Below the pieces are notes generated by a model. The model saw nothing but the letters and a program-made list of their open reading frames with translations, searched no databases and was not told the DNA's origin. Positions 33,179 to 41,025 of a stretch of 64,000 nucleotides of DNA are shown here, one piece after another. The DNA comes from Spongiactinospora sp. TRM90649 (lineage in GTDB: Bacteria > Actinomycetota > Actinomycetes > Streptosporangiales > Streptosporangiaceae): positions 121,605 through 185,604 of the forward strand of contig NZ_JARLTC010000026.1 in assembly GCF_029382225.1 (NCBI RefSeq), read 5' to 3'. The translations under genes and the position numbers were made by a program. Every line of letters starts with the position of its first letter. The first letter of the stretch is position 1.

Positions 33179-33784
33179 TTACAGCCAGCCCTTGTCCCTG
33201 GCGATCAGGGCCGCGTCGACCCGATTGCGGGCCCGGGTCTTGGAGATGGCGCTGGACAGGTAATTGCGGACGGTTCCCGAAGACAGGGTCAGTTCCTTGG
33301 CGATATCGGCCACGGTCGCCCCCGTGGCGGCCACCCGGAGCACGTCCCGCTCGCGTTCGTTGAGCGGGTCGGCCCCGCTCTCCAGCGAGGCCACCGCGAG
33401 ATCGGGATCGACCACCGTGCGGCCGTCGGCGACCTTGCGCACACTGTCGGTGAGGCGGCCGGGCCTGCTGTCCTTCAGGACGAACCCTGACGCGCCCGCA
33501 TCCATCGCCCGGCGCAGATAGCCTGGCCGCCCGAAGGTGGTCAACATGATCACTTTGGTGGCCGGCAGTGCCTCGCGGATGCGCCTGGCGGCCTCGATCC
33601 CGTCGAGCACGGGCAACTCGATGTCCATCAGCACGACATCGGGCCGATGCTCGAGCGCGGCCCGCACCCCGGTCTGGCCGTCGCTCGCCTCCGCGACCAC
33701 GGTGATGTCGGGCTCCAGGGAGAGCAGGGCCGCCAGTGCCCCCCGGACCAAGTGCTGATCCTCCACCAGCAGCACGCTGATCAA
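33179..33784 (-). CDS. NarL/LuxR-type response regulator of the RiPP cluster
   Basis: A 201-residue regulator. The receiver has Asp54 in VVLMDIELPVLDG and Lys in GFVLKDS; the C-terminal LuxR HTH is LNERERDVLRVAATGATVADIAKEL through NYLSSAISKTRARNR (pieces LNERERDVL and TVRNYLS). The start is TTG 33784, overlapping the kinase stop by 4 bases. It is the last gene on the minus strand of the cluster and pairs with the DesK-like kinase to control the ABC exporter or the RiPP genes. Longer upstream frames are shadows of the kinase gene. Confidence 0.92.
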   Translation of the reverse strand: MISVLLVEDQHLVRGALAALLSLEPDITVVAEASDGQTGVRAALEHRPDVVLMDIELPVLDGIEAARRIREALPATKVIMLTTFGRPGYLRRAMDAGASGFVLKDSRPGRLTDSVRKVADGRTVVDPDLAVASLESGADPLNERERDVLRVAATGATVADIAKELTLSSGTVRNYLSSAISKTRARNRVDAALIARDKGWL

Positions 33785-34866
33785 TGCGAACCTCCCGGTA
33801 CCTCCACCCGCATCTGGAAGCCCCCGTCGGCGGGACCGGCCGACAGACGGCCGCCGACCGGCTCCAGGCGCTCTGCCAATCCTCGCAGGCCGCCACCCGC
33901 GTGGTCGGGATGCACAGCGCGGCCGTCGTCCCGGACGGTGACCACGACCTGATCGCCCGACGTCACGGTGATCGTGCATCGGCGGCCCGTCGAATGGCGC
34001 AGCACGTTGGTCACACCCTCCCGCACGGCGTGGGCGGCCAGGCCGTCAAGGACCTCGGGCAGCGGGTCGTCCGGCAGGGTGACGGTCAGTTCGATGCCCG
34101 CCGAGCGCATCAGGGTACGGGCCGCGGCCAGTTCGCCGGACAGGGTGATCGGACGGAAGTCCGACACGGTCGCCCGGACATCGCCCAGTGCGCCCCTGGC
34201 CACCTCGGCGAGTTCCGCCAGTTCCCTGGTGGCTCGTTCGAGATCTTCGTGCACCACGCGAGTGGCGAGTTCGGCCTTCAGCACCACCTCGGTGAGCCGC
34301 TGCCCGAGGATGTCGTGCAGGTCTCTGGCGATGCGCAGCCGTTCCTCGGCCACCGCGGCCAGCTCGGCGTGCGCCTGGGCCACTTTGATCTCCTTGGACA
34401 ACTGGATGATCCGGTACCCGCCGGCCACGAGCAGGCCGAACCCGCCGATCTGCGCCGCCGTGCTCAGGACGGTCTGCCCTCCCGCCCCGAACACCCACAG
34501 GCAGACCGCCACATCGGCCCCGACGATCATGACGAGCGCGGGCATCCAGCGGCGTTGCGGCTGATCCAGGAGTGTCAGGGTGACCAGGTAGTAGGAGGCA
34601 GCCAGGAGCCACGAGTGGCCCATGACTCCGACGAGCGCGGCTGCGACCGCCGTCGCCGCCGCCAGCGGGAGGGTGCCGCGTCCCTGGTGGGCGGGCGGCA
34701 CCGCGCGCCAGATCACCGCGGCGGACAGCAGGGCGAAGAGCGCCGTGCCCGCCACCGCCACGGCGATCTCGGCCCCCGAGGGTCCCTCGCCGAGGAACCC
34801 GGTCAGCGGCAGGGCCAGCAGCCCCAGCAGCGTCAGCGCGCCGACGCGGGCGGCGTCGCCGCTCAC
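33781..34866 (-). CDS. DesK/NarL-type sensor histidine kinase (HisKA_3)
   Basis: About 361 residues from GTG 34866, which overlaps the permease stop in the GTGA manner seen elsewhere here; ATG 34887 is an alternative. Five to six N-terminal membrane helices (~8-155) carry the sensor. HisKA_3 is at ~180-245 with the phospho-His in RIARDLHDILGQRL, and a short HATPase (~265-360) has VREGVTNVLRHS and GGGLRGLAERL. This integral-membrane type commonly senses envelope stress or peptide antibiotics. Linked to the ABC-2 permease, it may sense the product or control export. Confidence 0.9.
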   Translation of the reverse strand: MSGDAARVGALTLLGLLALPLTGFLGEGPSGAEIAVAVAGTALFALLSAAVIWRAVPPAHQGRGTLPLAAATAVAAALVGVMGHSWLLAASYYLVTLTLLDQPQRRWMPALVMIVGADVAVCLWVFGAGGQTVLSTAAQIGGFGLLVAGGYRIIQLSKEIKVAQAHAELAAVAEERLRIARDLHDILGQRLTEVVLKAELATRVVHEDLERATRELAELAEVARGALGDVRATVSDFRPITLSGELAAARTLMRSAGIELTVTLPDDPLPEVLDGLAAHAVREGVTNVLRHSTGRRCTITVTSGDQVVVTVRDDGRAVHPDHAGGGLRGLAERLEPVGGRLSAGPADGGFQMRVEVPGGSH

Positions 34867-35585
34867 CCGATTCGCCGGTAGCGCCATACCGCCAGGGCCG
34901 CGAACAGGCCCGTCCAGCCGAGCAGGATGAGCAGTCCCCAGGTCAGCGGCGACTGGTCGGAGAGGATCAACCATGACGGCTCCGCGGCTCGATAGGTCGG
35001 CATCAGCTTGCCGATGGTCTCCAGCCAGTCAGGGAAGACGATGACCGGCATCCATAGCCCGCCCAGCAACGAGAGTACGAAGTACAGCGTCATGGAGGCG
35101 ATCTGCGCGACCTCGTCGCGGAAGACATAGCCGATGGCGATGCCGAGCGCGACGAAGGGCAGCGCGGCCAGCCAGATCGTGGGCGCCAGCGCCACCCAGA
35201 TGCCGAACGGGAGGTTCACGTCGTTGATGAACCTGCCACAGATCATGATCAGGCCGATGACCGGCACGGTGAGCAGGGTCGCCGAGGCCAGCTTGACCGA
35301 GATGTAGGCGCTGGGCCGCAGCGGCAGCAGGGCGAGCTGCCTGGTCCATCCCCGGGTCCGCTCGATGGCGATGCGCCCCCCGATCCCCATCATGCAGATG
35401 CTCATCGACCCGTAGAGGGCCATCGAGACCATGTAGTAGGCGTCGAAATCGGTGTTCTGCACCGGGCGCATCTGGAAGAGGGTGGTGAACAGCAGGTAGA
35501 AGGCGACGGGGAAGGCGATCGTGAACATCACGAACGCCGGGCTGCGCAACGTGCGCAGCACCTCAAGCCGCAGGTAGGCGGTCAC
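34863..35585 (-). CDS. ABC-2-type exporter permease
   Basis: A 240-residue inner-membrane protein with six hydrophobic segments (LRSPAFVMFTIAFPVAFYLLF near the N-terminus to WGLLILLGWTGLFAALAVW at the end). The start is GTG 35585, with GAGGGTG upstream. It belongs to the ABC2_membrane group that works with a stand-alone ATPase in antibiotic export or self-resistance. Its ATPase gene lies 1.25 kb upstream on the same strand, separated by an IS110 element, so expression of this gene, the kinase and the regulator may now depend on a promoter in or near the element. Confidence 0.9.
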   Translation of the reverse strand: MTAYLRLEVLRTLRSPAFVMFTIAFPVAFYLLFTTLFQMRPVQNTDFDAYYMVSMALYGSMSICMMGIGGRIAIERTRGWTRQLALLPLRPSAYISVKLASATLLTVPVIGLIMICGRFINDVNLPFGIWVALAPTIWLAALPFVALGIAIGYVFRDEVAQIASMTLYFVLSLLGGLWMPVIVFPDWLETIGKLMPTYRAAEPSWLILSDQSPLTWGLLILLGWTGLFAALAVWRYRRIG

Positions 35586-35589
35586 TAGG

Positions 35590-36837
35590 GCACCCTCTTT
35601 CTCGCAGGCACCACTACGGTGCTTGGTGAAGGGACTCGGCGGGAGCCGGGGTGACGGTCTGTGTTGGTCGCCGCTTGACGGCCTGCATGACACCACCGCC
35701 CTCGGTTCTCGCGAGGCTTCGGACCGGCCGCCGCCTGGCCAAACACGCCGACCCCGGTGACGTGCAGATCGGAATCGAACGCCCCAACGGGCGACTGGTA
35801 GACCTGCTGCCGGAGGCCGGCCATCCGGTTGTCCCGGTCTCCCCGAACGCCATCAAGGCCTGGCGCGATGGTGAGGTGCTGTCCGGGGCGAAAGCCGACG
35901 CCGGAGATGCGGCCGTGATCGCCGAATATGTCCGGCTTCGCCAGCACCGGCTGCGCGTCGCGGTGCCCTACGGCGACGACACCCGTGCGTTGCGCACTGT
36001 CGTGCGTACCCGTACCGATCTCGTCGAGATGCGGGTGGCGGCCACCAACCGGCTCTCCGCGCTGCTGGACGCGTTCTGGCCCGGCGCCAAGACCGTCTTC
36101 GCTGATGTGCGGTCGCCGATCAGCCTGGAGTTCCTGACCCGTTATCCCACCCCCGCCAGTGCTCGCCACCTGGGGGAAAAGCGGATGACCGCGTTCTTGA
36201 TCAAGCATGGGTACAGCGGACGCCGACCCGCGGCCGTGCTCGTGGAGCGTCTGCGTTCGGCGCCGGCCGGAGCGGCCGGCGAGGCATTGACCGAGGCCCT
36301 GCGCGACGCTGTCGTGGCCTTGGTGGCCGTCCTGCGCGCGCTCAACGGCGCGGTCAAGGACCTCGACCGATCGTGCGCCGCCCACCTCGGGGAGCATTCG
36401 GACGGTGAGATCTTCGCGTCGCTGCCAAGGTCGGGTCAGGTCAACGCCGCCCAGATGCTCGCCGAGTGGGGCGACTGCCGCCAAGCTTACGAGAGCCCTG
36501 ACTCCGTCGCAGCCCTCGCGGGTTGCATACCCGTCACCAAGGAGTCCGGCAAGCACCGGGCTGTCCACTTCCGGTGGGCCTGCAACAAACGCTTCCGCGT
36601 CGCGTTGACGACCTTCGCCGACAACAGCCGGCACAGCAGCCCGTGGGCGAAGAAGATCTACACCGCCGCCCGCGCGGCAGGCAAAGATCATCCCCATGCC
36701 GTCCGCGTCCTGGCTCGTGCCTGGATCAGAGTGATCTGGCGATGCCGGCTCGACGGAGTGCCCTACGACCCGGCCGAACACGGGGCCGCAGCGGCTCTGA
36801 AGGAGCCGATCGCTGCGTGAGGTTGACACAGGGAGTG
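35590..36837 (+). mobile_element. IS110-family element inserted in the exporter operon
   Basis: An element of about 1.2 kb lies between the ATPase stop and the permease start; the edges given are outer limits. The right edge is tight: the transposase stop is 18 bases before the ATPase stop codon, with GGTTGACACAGGGAG between. The left edge falls in 35590-35650, before which the permease ribosome-binding site is intact. No terminal inverted repeats or target duplication are evident, as expected for IS110. It is on the opposite strand from the interrupted operon. Confidence 0.8.
35651..36820 (+). CDS. IS110-family transposase (DEDD type), N-terminus aberrant
   Basis: A 389-residue frame. Residues ~35 onward are typical IS110: VQIGIERPNGRLVDLLPEAGH (split here as VQIGIERP and VDLLPEAG), the PVVPVSPNAIKAWR block, SGAKADAGDAAVIAEY with two acidic residues, and the Transposase_20 part with FASLPRSGQVNAAQMLAEWG and KESGKHRAVHFRWACNKRF (catalytic Ser region). 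The usual opening with GIDxxxxxH, which supplies the first catalytic Asp, is replaced by VGRRLTACMTPPPS, and a neighbouring frame reads LDGLHDTTAL. A frameshift or small deletion is likely, so the transposase may be inactive. Confidence 0.85.
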   Translation: MTVCVGRRLTACMTPPPSVLARLRTGRRLAKHADPGDVQIGIERPNGRLVDLLPEAGHPVVPVSPNAIKAWRDGEVLSGAKADAGDAAVIAEYVRLRQHRLRVAVPYGDDTRALRTVVRTRTDLVEMRVAATNRLSALLDAFWPGAKTVFADVRSPISLEFLTRYPTPASARHLGEKRMTAFLIKHGYSGRRPAAVLVERLRSAPAGAAGEALTEALRDAVVALVAVLRALNGAVKDLDRSCAAHLGEHSDGEIFASLPRSGQVNAAQMLAEWGDCRQAYESPDSVAALAGCIPVTKESGKHRAVHFRWACNKRFRVALTTFADNSRHSSPWAKKIYTAARAAGKDHPHAVRVLARAWIRVIWRCRLDGVPYDPAEHGAAAALKEPIAA

Positions 36838-37734
36838 TCATGCCGGGACCTCCTCCTGGGTGAGGGCGAACACCACGTCCGAAAGGGGGGCCGCGACCAC
36901 CTCCAGATCGCGTGCCTGCGAGTACTGGGCCAGCAGCGCGCGGACGGTGGCGTCGGCGTCCGTGGAGCGCAGGGTGATGGCCATGCCGTTGAGCTCCACG
37001 CCGCTGACGCCTGGCAGCAGGCCGAGTTCCGCCTCTGATGAGGGGTCCGGCAGGGTGAAGCGGATCGTGTGCCCCTTGGCCATCGCCCGGATCTCAGTGG
37101 TGGGACCGTCCGCCACCACCTTGCCTGCGGCCAGCAGCACGATGCGGTCGGCGACCGAGTCCGCCTCCTCCAGGTAGTGGGTGCTGAACAGGATCGTGCG
37201 CCCGTCGGCGGACAGCTTGCGGATCATGGCCCAGAACGAGCGCCGGGCCCCGACGTCCATGGCCGCGGTCGGCTCGTCGAGCACCAGCAGCTCCGGATCG
37301 CCCGTCAGGGCCACGCCGAAGCGTAACCGCTGGGTCTCGCCGCCGGAGAGCTTCTCGGTGCGCCGATCGAGCAGGTCGCCCAACTGGGCATGTTCTATCA
37401 CGTCGGCCATGGCCATCGGGTGGGGGTGGATGGCCTGGACCATCCTGAGCAGTTCTCCGACGGTGACGCTCTGCAGCGGCTCGCCTTCCTGAAGGACGGT
37501 GCCGACGCGGCCCGCGTCGATGGCCGCGCGCGCCTGGCCGCCCAGCAGTCGGCTCACCCCGTCGTCGGCCCGTTGCAGGCCCAGCAGGATGTCCAGCAGG
37601 GTGGTCTTGCCGGCGCCGTTGGGACCGAGCAGGGCCACCACCTCGCCTGCGGTGACGCGCAGGTCGATGCCGTCGAGTGCGACGACATCCCGGAACCGCT
37701 TGCGCAGTCCGCGGATCTCGATAATGTCGCTCAT
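36838..37734 (-). CDS. ABC exporter ATP-binding protein
   Basis: A 298-residue ATPase of the DrrA/CcmA-like drug-export group. Walker A is GPNGAGKTT (~37-45), the signature is KLSGGETQRLRF, Walker B is LLVLDEPTAAMD and the switch His is in FSTHYLEE. A C-terminal regulatory extension (~215-298) is typical of DrrA-type subunits. It lies 68 bases downstream of the P450 gene and would pair with the ABC-2 permease now cut off by the IS110 element. Likely role: product export and self-protection. Confidence 0.93.
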   Translation of the reverse strand: MSDIIEIRGLRKRFRDVVALDGIDLRVTAGEVVALLGPNGAGKTTLLDILLGLQRADDGVSRLLGGQARAAIDAGRVGTVLQEGEPLQSVTVGELLRMVQAIHPHPMAMADVIEHAQLGDLLDRRTEKLSGGETQRLRFGVALTGDPELLVLDEPTAAMDVGARRSFWAMIRKLSADGRTILFSTHYLEEADSVADRIVLLAAGKVVADGPTTEIRAMAKGHTIRFTLPDPSSEAELGLLPGVSGVELNGMAITLRSTDADATVRALLAQYSQARDLEVVAAPLSDVVFALTQEEVPA

Positions 37735-37802
37735 GGTTCGATGATCACCACCAAGGGTCGAACGGAGTAGTGCCTTTCAACCAGATGCCGGCCTGACGAA
37801 TG

Positions 37803-39059
37803 TCAGATCCGGGCGATCCTCAGGCGCAGGCCGTCGCGCGGCCGGAGGTGCAGGGTCGGCAGGAGGGACAGCCGGTGATCCGCGGGGAGGGAGAAGCTGA
37901 CTCGGCGGGCGAAGACGGTCAGCACCACCGCGATCTCCAGCATCGCCGGCCCGGATCCCAGGCAGCGCCGTGGTCCCAGCCCGAAGGGGAAGTAGGCCAG
38001 CCGGTGCCGGGCGGGATCCCGGTGGGGGCGGAACTCGTCGGGGTCGTCGAAGAATCTTGGATCGCGCTGGATGGTCCAGCGCGGGATGAGAAGACGCGCG
38101 CCCGCCTCGACTCGATGCCCGCTGATCACGTCGTCGCGGGTGGCCTCCCGGGTGAGGATCCACACCGGCGGGTAGAGCCGCAACGACTCCCTGACCAGGC
38201 GGCGGGCGTAGGGGAGCCGGTCCACGTCGCTCGCGCGGACGGCGCGGTCCCCGGCGACGTGGCGGACCTCCGCGGCCAGCTCCTCCTGTGCGGAGGGATG
38301 CGCGGCGAGCAGGTACGCGGTGTAGGTCAACGCCAGGGCAGTGGTCTCGTGGGAGAAGACCAGCAGCGAGATCAGCTCGTCCCGCAACCGCTCCGGCGTC
38401 ATCGGATCGGGGGCGGCCAGAGCCCTGGAAAGCAGGTCTTCGCCCGTCGGCGCCGATCGCCGCTCCCGGATGAACTCGTCGATGGCGCTGCCGAGCAGCG
38501 CCGTGCGCGCGGCGAACTCCCCGGCGCCCGTATCGGCGGACTCGCCCGTACGGGGACGGCGCTCCATGGCCAGCCGCAACAGCTCCAGCGCCACGCGGGC
38601 GTGCTCGTGGATCCTTGGGGACGGCCGGCCGCCGAAGATGATCTTGATCATGACCTCCAGGGTGAGGTCGAGCATCTCCCGATAGAGCTCCGGCTCGGCA
38701 CCGTCGGCCCACCGCGCCACCCGGTCATCGGCGGTGGCGGCGACGACGCCGGCCGAGATGTCCGCGTTGTCCCGGTCGAACAGCGAGGACAGCCGGTGGC
38801 GCTGGAGTACGGCGCCGTCGTCGTCATCGGCCAGCAGTGACACTCCGGCCAGGCGGCGATAGCGCTGAATGCTCCGGTCACGGACGTAGCGTTCGGGGTG
38901 CCGTACCAGGACATGTCCAATCATGTCCGGATGGCCCAGGACGTATGCGGGGCCCGAGTGCAGGGGGATGGGGACGAAATCCCCATGCTCTCGCACGCAC
39001 CGGGTCATATAACCGAGCGGGTCGGCGAGGAACCGCTCTGGGCCGAGGCCGGTGATCAT
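37803..39059 (-). CDS. Cytochrome P450 of the RiPP cluster
   Basis: A 418-residue P450. The I-helix block is VFSHETTALAL (residues ~234-244), ExxR is E291-R294 in ESLRLYPP, and the heme thiolate is Cys366 in FPFGLGPRRCLG. The layout resembles CYP110/CYP102-like bacterial P450s more than short CYP105-type ones. It overlaps the tfuA-like gene by 4 bases (ATGA), so it is translated with the peptide-modifying enzymes and probably hydroxylates or epoxidises the matured peptide, as P450s do in thiopeptide pathways. No ferredoxin gene is nearby. Target residue unknown. Confidence 0.93.
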   Translation of the reverse strand: MITGLGPERFLADPLGYMTRCVREHGDFVPIPLHSGPAYVLGHPDMIGHVLVRHPERYVRDRSIQRYRRLAGVSLLADDDDGAVLQRHRLSSLFDRDNADISAGVVAATADDRVARWADGAEPELYREMLDLTLEVMIKIIFGGRPSPRIHEHARVALELLRLAMERRPRTGESADTGAGEFAARTALLGSAIDEFIRERRSAPTGEDLLSRALAAPDPMTPERLRDELISLLVFSHETTALALTYTAYLLAAHPSAQEELAAEVRHVAGDRAVRASDVDRLPYARRLVRESLRLYPPVWILTREATRDDVISGHRVEAGARLLIPRWTIQRDPRFFDDPDEFRPHRDPARHRLAYFPFGLGPRRCLGSGPAMLEIAVVLTVFARRVSFSLPADHRLSLLPTLHLRPRDGLRLRIARI

Positions 39060-39697
39060 GGCTGTGTCAACTGCCGCAGCAAGGCGACGGCGTCCTCCCG
39101 CTTGGCGTCGGGAGCGCGGTCGCCGAGGAAGTCGCGCATCGCCGTTACGTCGTGCCCCATCGCCTCAAGCTCGCGCAGGATCCCCTCATAGGAGCGCTCG
39201 GGAAAGTATCGTGCCTTGGCCAGGGCGACGGCCCGTTCCGCGAGATCTTCGTCCACCACGCCCTGAGCCACCGCGGCGGCCAGCGCGATGCGGATGTTGA
39301 CCATGGGCTCGCACACCGGGCGCAGGGTCTCGGGATCGAAGGCGATGGCCACCTCGTCGTCGGCCTCGACGGCCCCGGAGCGATACAGCTCGAAGATGCG
39401 CCCCACGCCGACCATGCCCTCTCCGGCCAGTTCGGTGGCGCGGAGCGCGCCCATGCTGGAGGAGCCGAACACCCGCACGGGCGTTCTGCGGTCTAGCGCC
39501 CGCAGGATCTCCTTGGGAGAGATCATCAGGCCGTGCAGGAACTGACCGTCCACGATCCCGATGTGCGTCGGCGGCTCGGGCTCGGCCAGCAGCGCGTCGA
39601 TGTCGCCCCGCTTGATCGGGGGACGAAGCTCCACCCGAGCGATCTCAGCGACGCTCGCGGCGTCGATGCTGGGCCCCGTGAACACGACGGCGCGCAT
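39056..39697 (-). CDS. TfuA-like protein, partner of the second YcaO
   Basis: A 213-residue TfuA-domain protein. VVFTGPSI at the start, then IGIVDGQFLHGLMISPKEILRAL (pieces IGIVDGQF and SPKEILRAL), VFGSSSMGALRATEL and MVGVGRIFELYRSG are the TfuA hallmarks. In known systems TfuA works with a YcaO to turn a backbone amide into a thioamide (archaeal McrA, thiovarsolin, thioamidated thiopeptides), likely by delivering sulfur. The start codon shares one base with the stop of the YcaO gene (TGATG), so the pair is tightly coupled. It also overlaps the P450 gene by 4 bases. Frames extending upstream to 40468 are shadows. Confidence 0.92.
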   Translation of the reverse strand: MRAVVFTGPSIDAASVAEIARVELRPPIKRGDIDALLAEPEPPTHIGIVDGQFLHGLMISPKEILRALDRRTPVRVFGSSSMGALRATELAGEGMVGVGRIFELYRSGAVEADDEVAIAFDPETLRPVCEPMVNIRIALAAAVAQGVVDEDLAERAVALAKARYFPERSYEGILRELEAMGHDVTAMRDFLGDRAPDAKREDAVALLRQLTQP

Positions 39698-41025
39698 CAG
39701 TTCCCTCCCCCGTCTCGCATCTTGATGAGTTCCCGCAGCGAGCCGTCCCAGAGCGCCCCGGCCCGGGGGCCCAGCCTGCTCTGGTCCAGGCCGAACGACT
39801 CCAGCCCCGGGACGATGACCCGCACCACATGCACCGGGAAGCCGGGCGGCGTGCGGTCCACCACGAGCACCCGCCGCATGCCCTGCTCGCGGAGCCGATC
39901 CACGATGAGCCGGAGATCGGTCACCACGTCGTCGCTCGGATAGCTGGGCAACTCGCCGAAATCGACCATCCTGCCGGTCTCCCGCCACGGCCAGGCCGAT
40001 CTGTCCACCTGCCCGCCCCGCGCCGCGTGCTGGTTCCAGCTCTCCACCTGCTCGCCGGGAAGGGTGATGTCCTCGCGCATTCCCTGGATGTCGGTGACCC
40101 GGCTCTGCGCGGCCTCGGTCAGCGCCCGGATGACGGCCACTTCGGCGTCGGGATGCGTGCCGTACCCGGCATGGCCGGGGGCGAACGTCTCGGCCACGTC
40201 CTCGGCGACCATCGCCGCGAAGCTGGGTATGCCGGTAGCGCCCGTGATGTCCTTGACGATCAGAGTGATCTCCGCGTCCTGGATGCGCTCGGCGAACCAT
40301 CGTGCGCTCTTGGGCAGGCTGTCGAGATGGACACCGGGGTGCCGGTCCTCCAGCCACGCCTCGGCGCCCGGAGGCAGCGCGGCGCCGAGCCTGCTCGTGA
40401 CGACCTGCCTGAGCCGGTTGCTGACCAGGTCGGCCAGCGTCCAGGAGTCGCGTTCCAGCACCTCGCACAGACCGTGGCAGATGGCCTCCTCAAGCGTGTT
40501 GCCCGAGGCCAGCCCGTTGCCCGTGGTGATGTAGAAGCACTGGGGCTCGTGGAAGGCGACGTAGTACCCGGCCAGGCAGAGCGGGACGTACACGTCCTCG
40601 CCGGACAGGAGGTCGAAGGCGGTGACCCACGACATGGGACGGTCGGCATGGTAGGTCGGGGCGGGCTGGAGGTTGTGCCCCGCGGGATCCATCACCGGCC
40701 GCCCGCTCTCCGCCAGCTCGTTGTAGGAGGCCAAGACCGCTGCCGTCAGGGGCTGCCAGGCGGCGAACCGCTCCACCGCCTCCATGATCGCCGAAGCCTT
40801 GGCGTCCTCGTGGGTCCGGCCCTTGCCGTTGTAGACCGACAGCAGGTCATGCGATCGGGGCGCGATGGCCGCGTACGTGGGGATGCCGACGCGGTCCAGG
40901 CCGGTGAGGTCGGCCACCCTGGTGATGCCCACGGTGCGCAGCAGCGGCGTGACGCGCTCCAGGGTACGGTCGGCCGCCTCCTCTCTGACGGGCCCGGCCT
41001 TCGGGGCTCGCTCGCGGAGCTTCAT
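39697..41025 (-). CDS. YcaO-domain protein, probable thioamidation enzyme
   Basis: A 442-residue YcaO ATPase without an extra N-terminal E1 domain. Mg/ATP-binding motifs are SAIMEAVERF (E82, E85), CEVLERDSW and ALTEAAQSR. The C-terminus ends in RDGGGN and lacks the PxPxP tail of azoline-forming YcaOs, in contrast to the other YcaO of this cluster. Together with the coupled TfuA gene this argues for backbone thioamide formation using ATP and sulfide. The alternative, a second cyclodehydratase acting on other residues, cannot be excluded. It overlaps the second SagB-type gene by 4 bases. Confidence 0.9.
   Translation of the reverse strand: MKLRERAPKAGPVREEAADRTLERVTPLLRTVGITRVADLTGLDRVGIPTYAAIAPRSHDLLSVYNGKGRTHEDAKASAIMEAVERFAAWQPLTAAVLASYNELAESGRPVMDPAGHNLQPAPTYHADRPMSWVTAFDLLSGEDVYVPLCLAGYYVAFHEPQCFYITTGNGLASGNTLEEAICHGLCEVLERDSWTLADLVSNRLRQVVTSRLGAALPPGAEAWLEDRHPGVHLDSLPKSARWFAERIQDAEITLIVKDITGATGIPSFAAMVAEDVAETFAPGHAGYGTHPDAEVAVIRALTEAAQSRVTDIQGMREDITLPGEQVESWNQHAARGGQVDRSAWPWRETGRMVDFGELPSYPSDDVVTDLRLIVDRLREQGMRRVLVVDRTPPGFPVHVVRVIVPGLESFGLDQSRLGPRAGALWDGSLRELIKMRDGGGN

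Noticed and set aside
33179..34866. Two-component system as part of the upstream TAXI operon
   Set aside because: It is on the opposite strand, converges with the TAXI gene and overlaps the ABC permease gene of the RiPP cluster.
39698..40468. Extension of the TfuA gene to 470 residues
   Set aside because: It is a Pro/Arg/Gly-rich shadow of the YcaO gene; homology to TfuA begins at MRAVVFTG.
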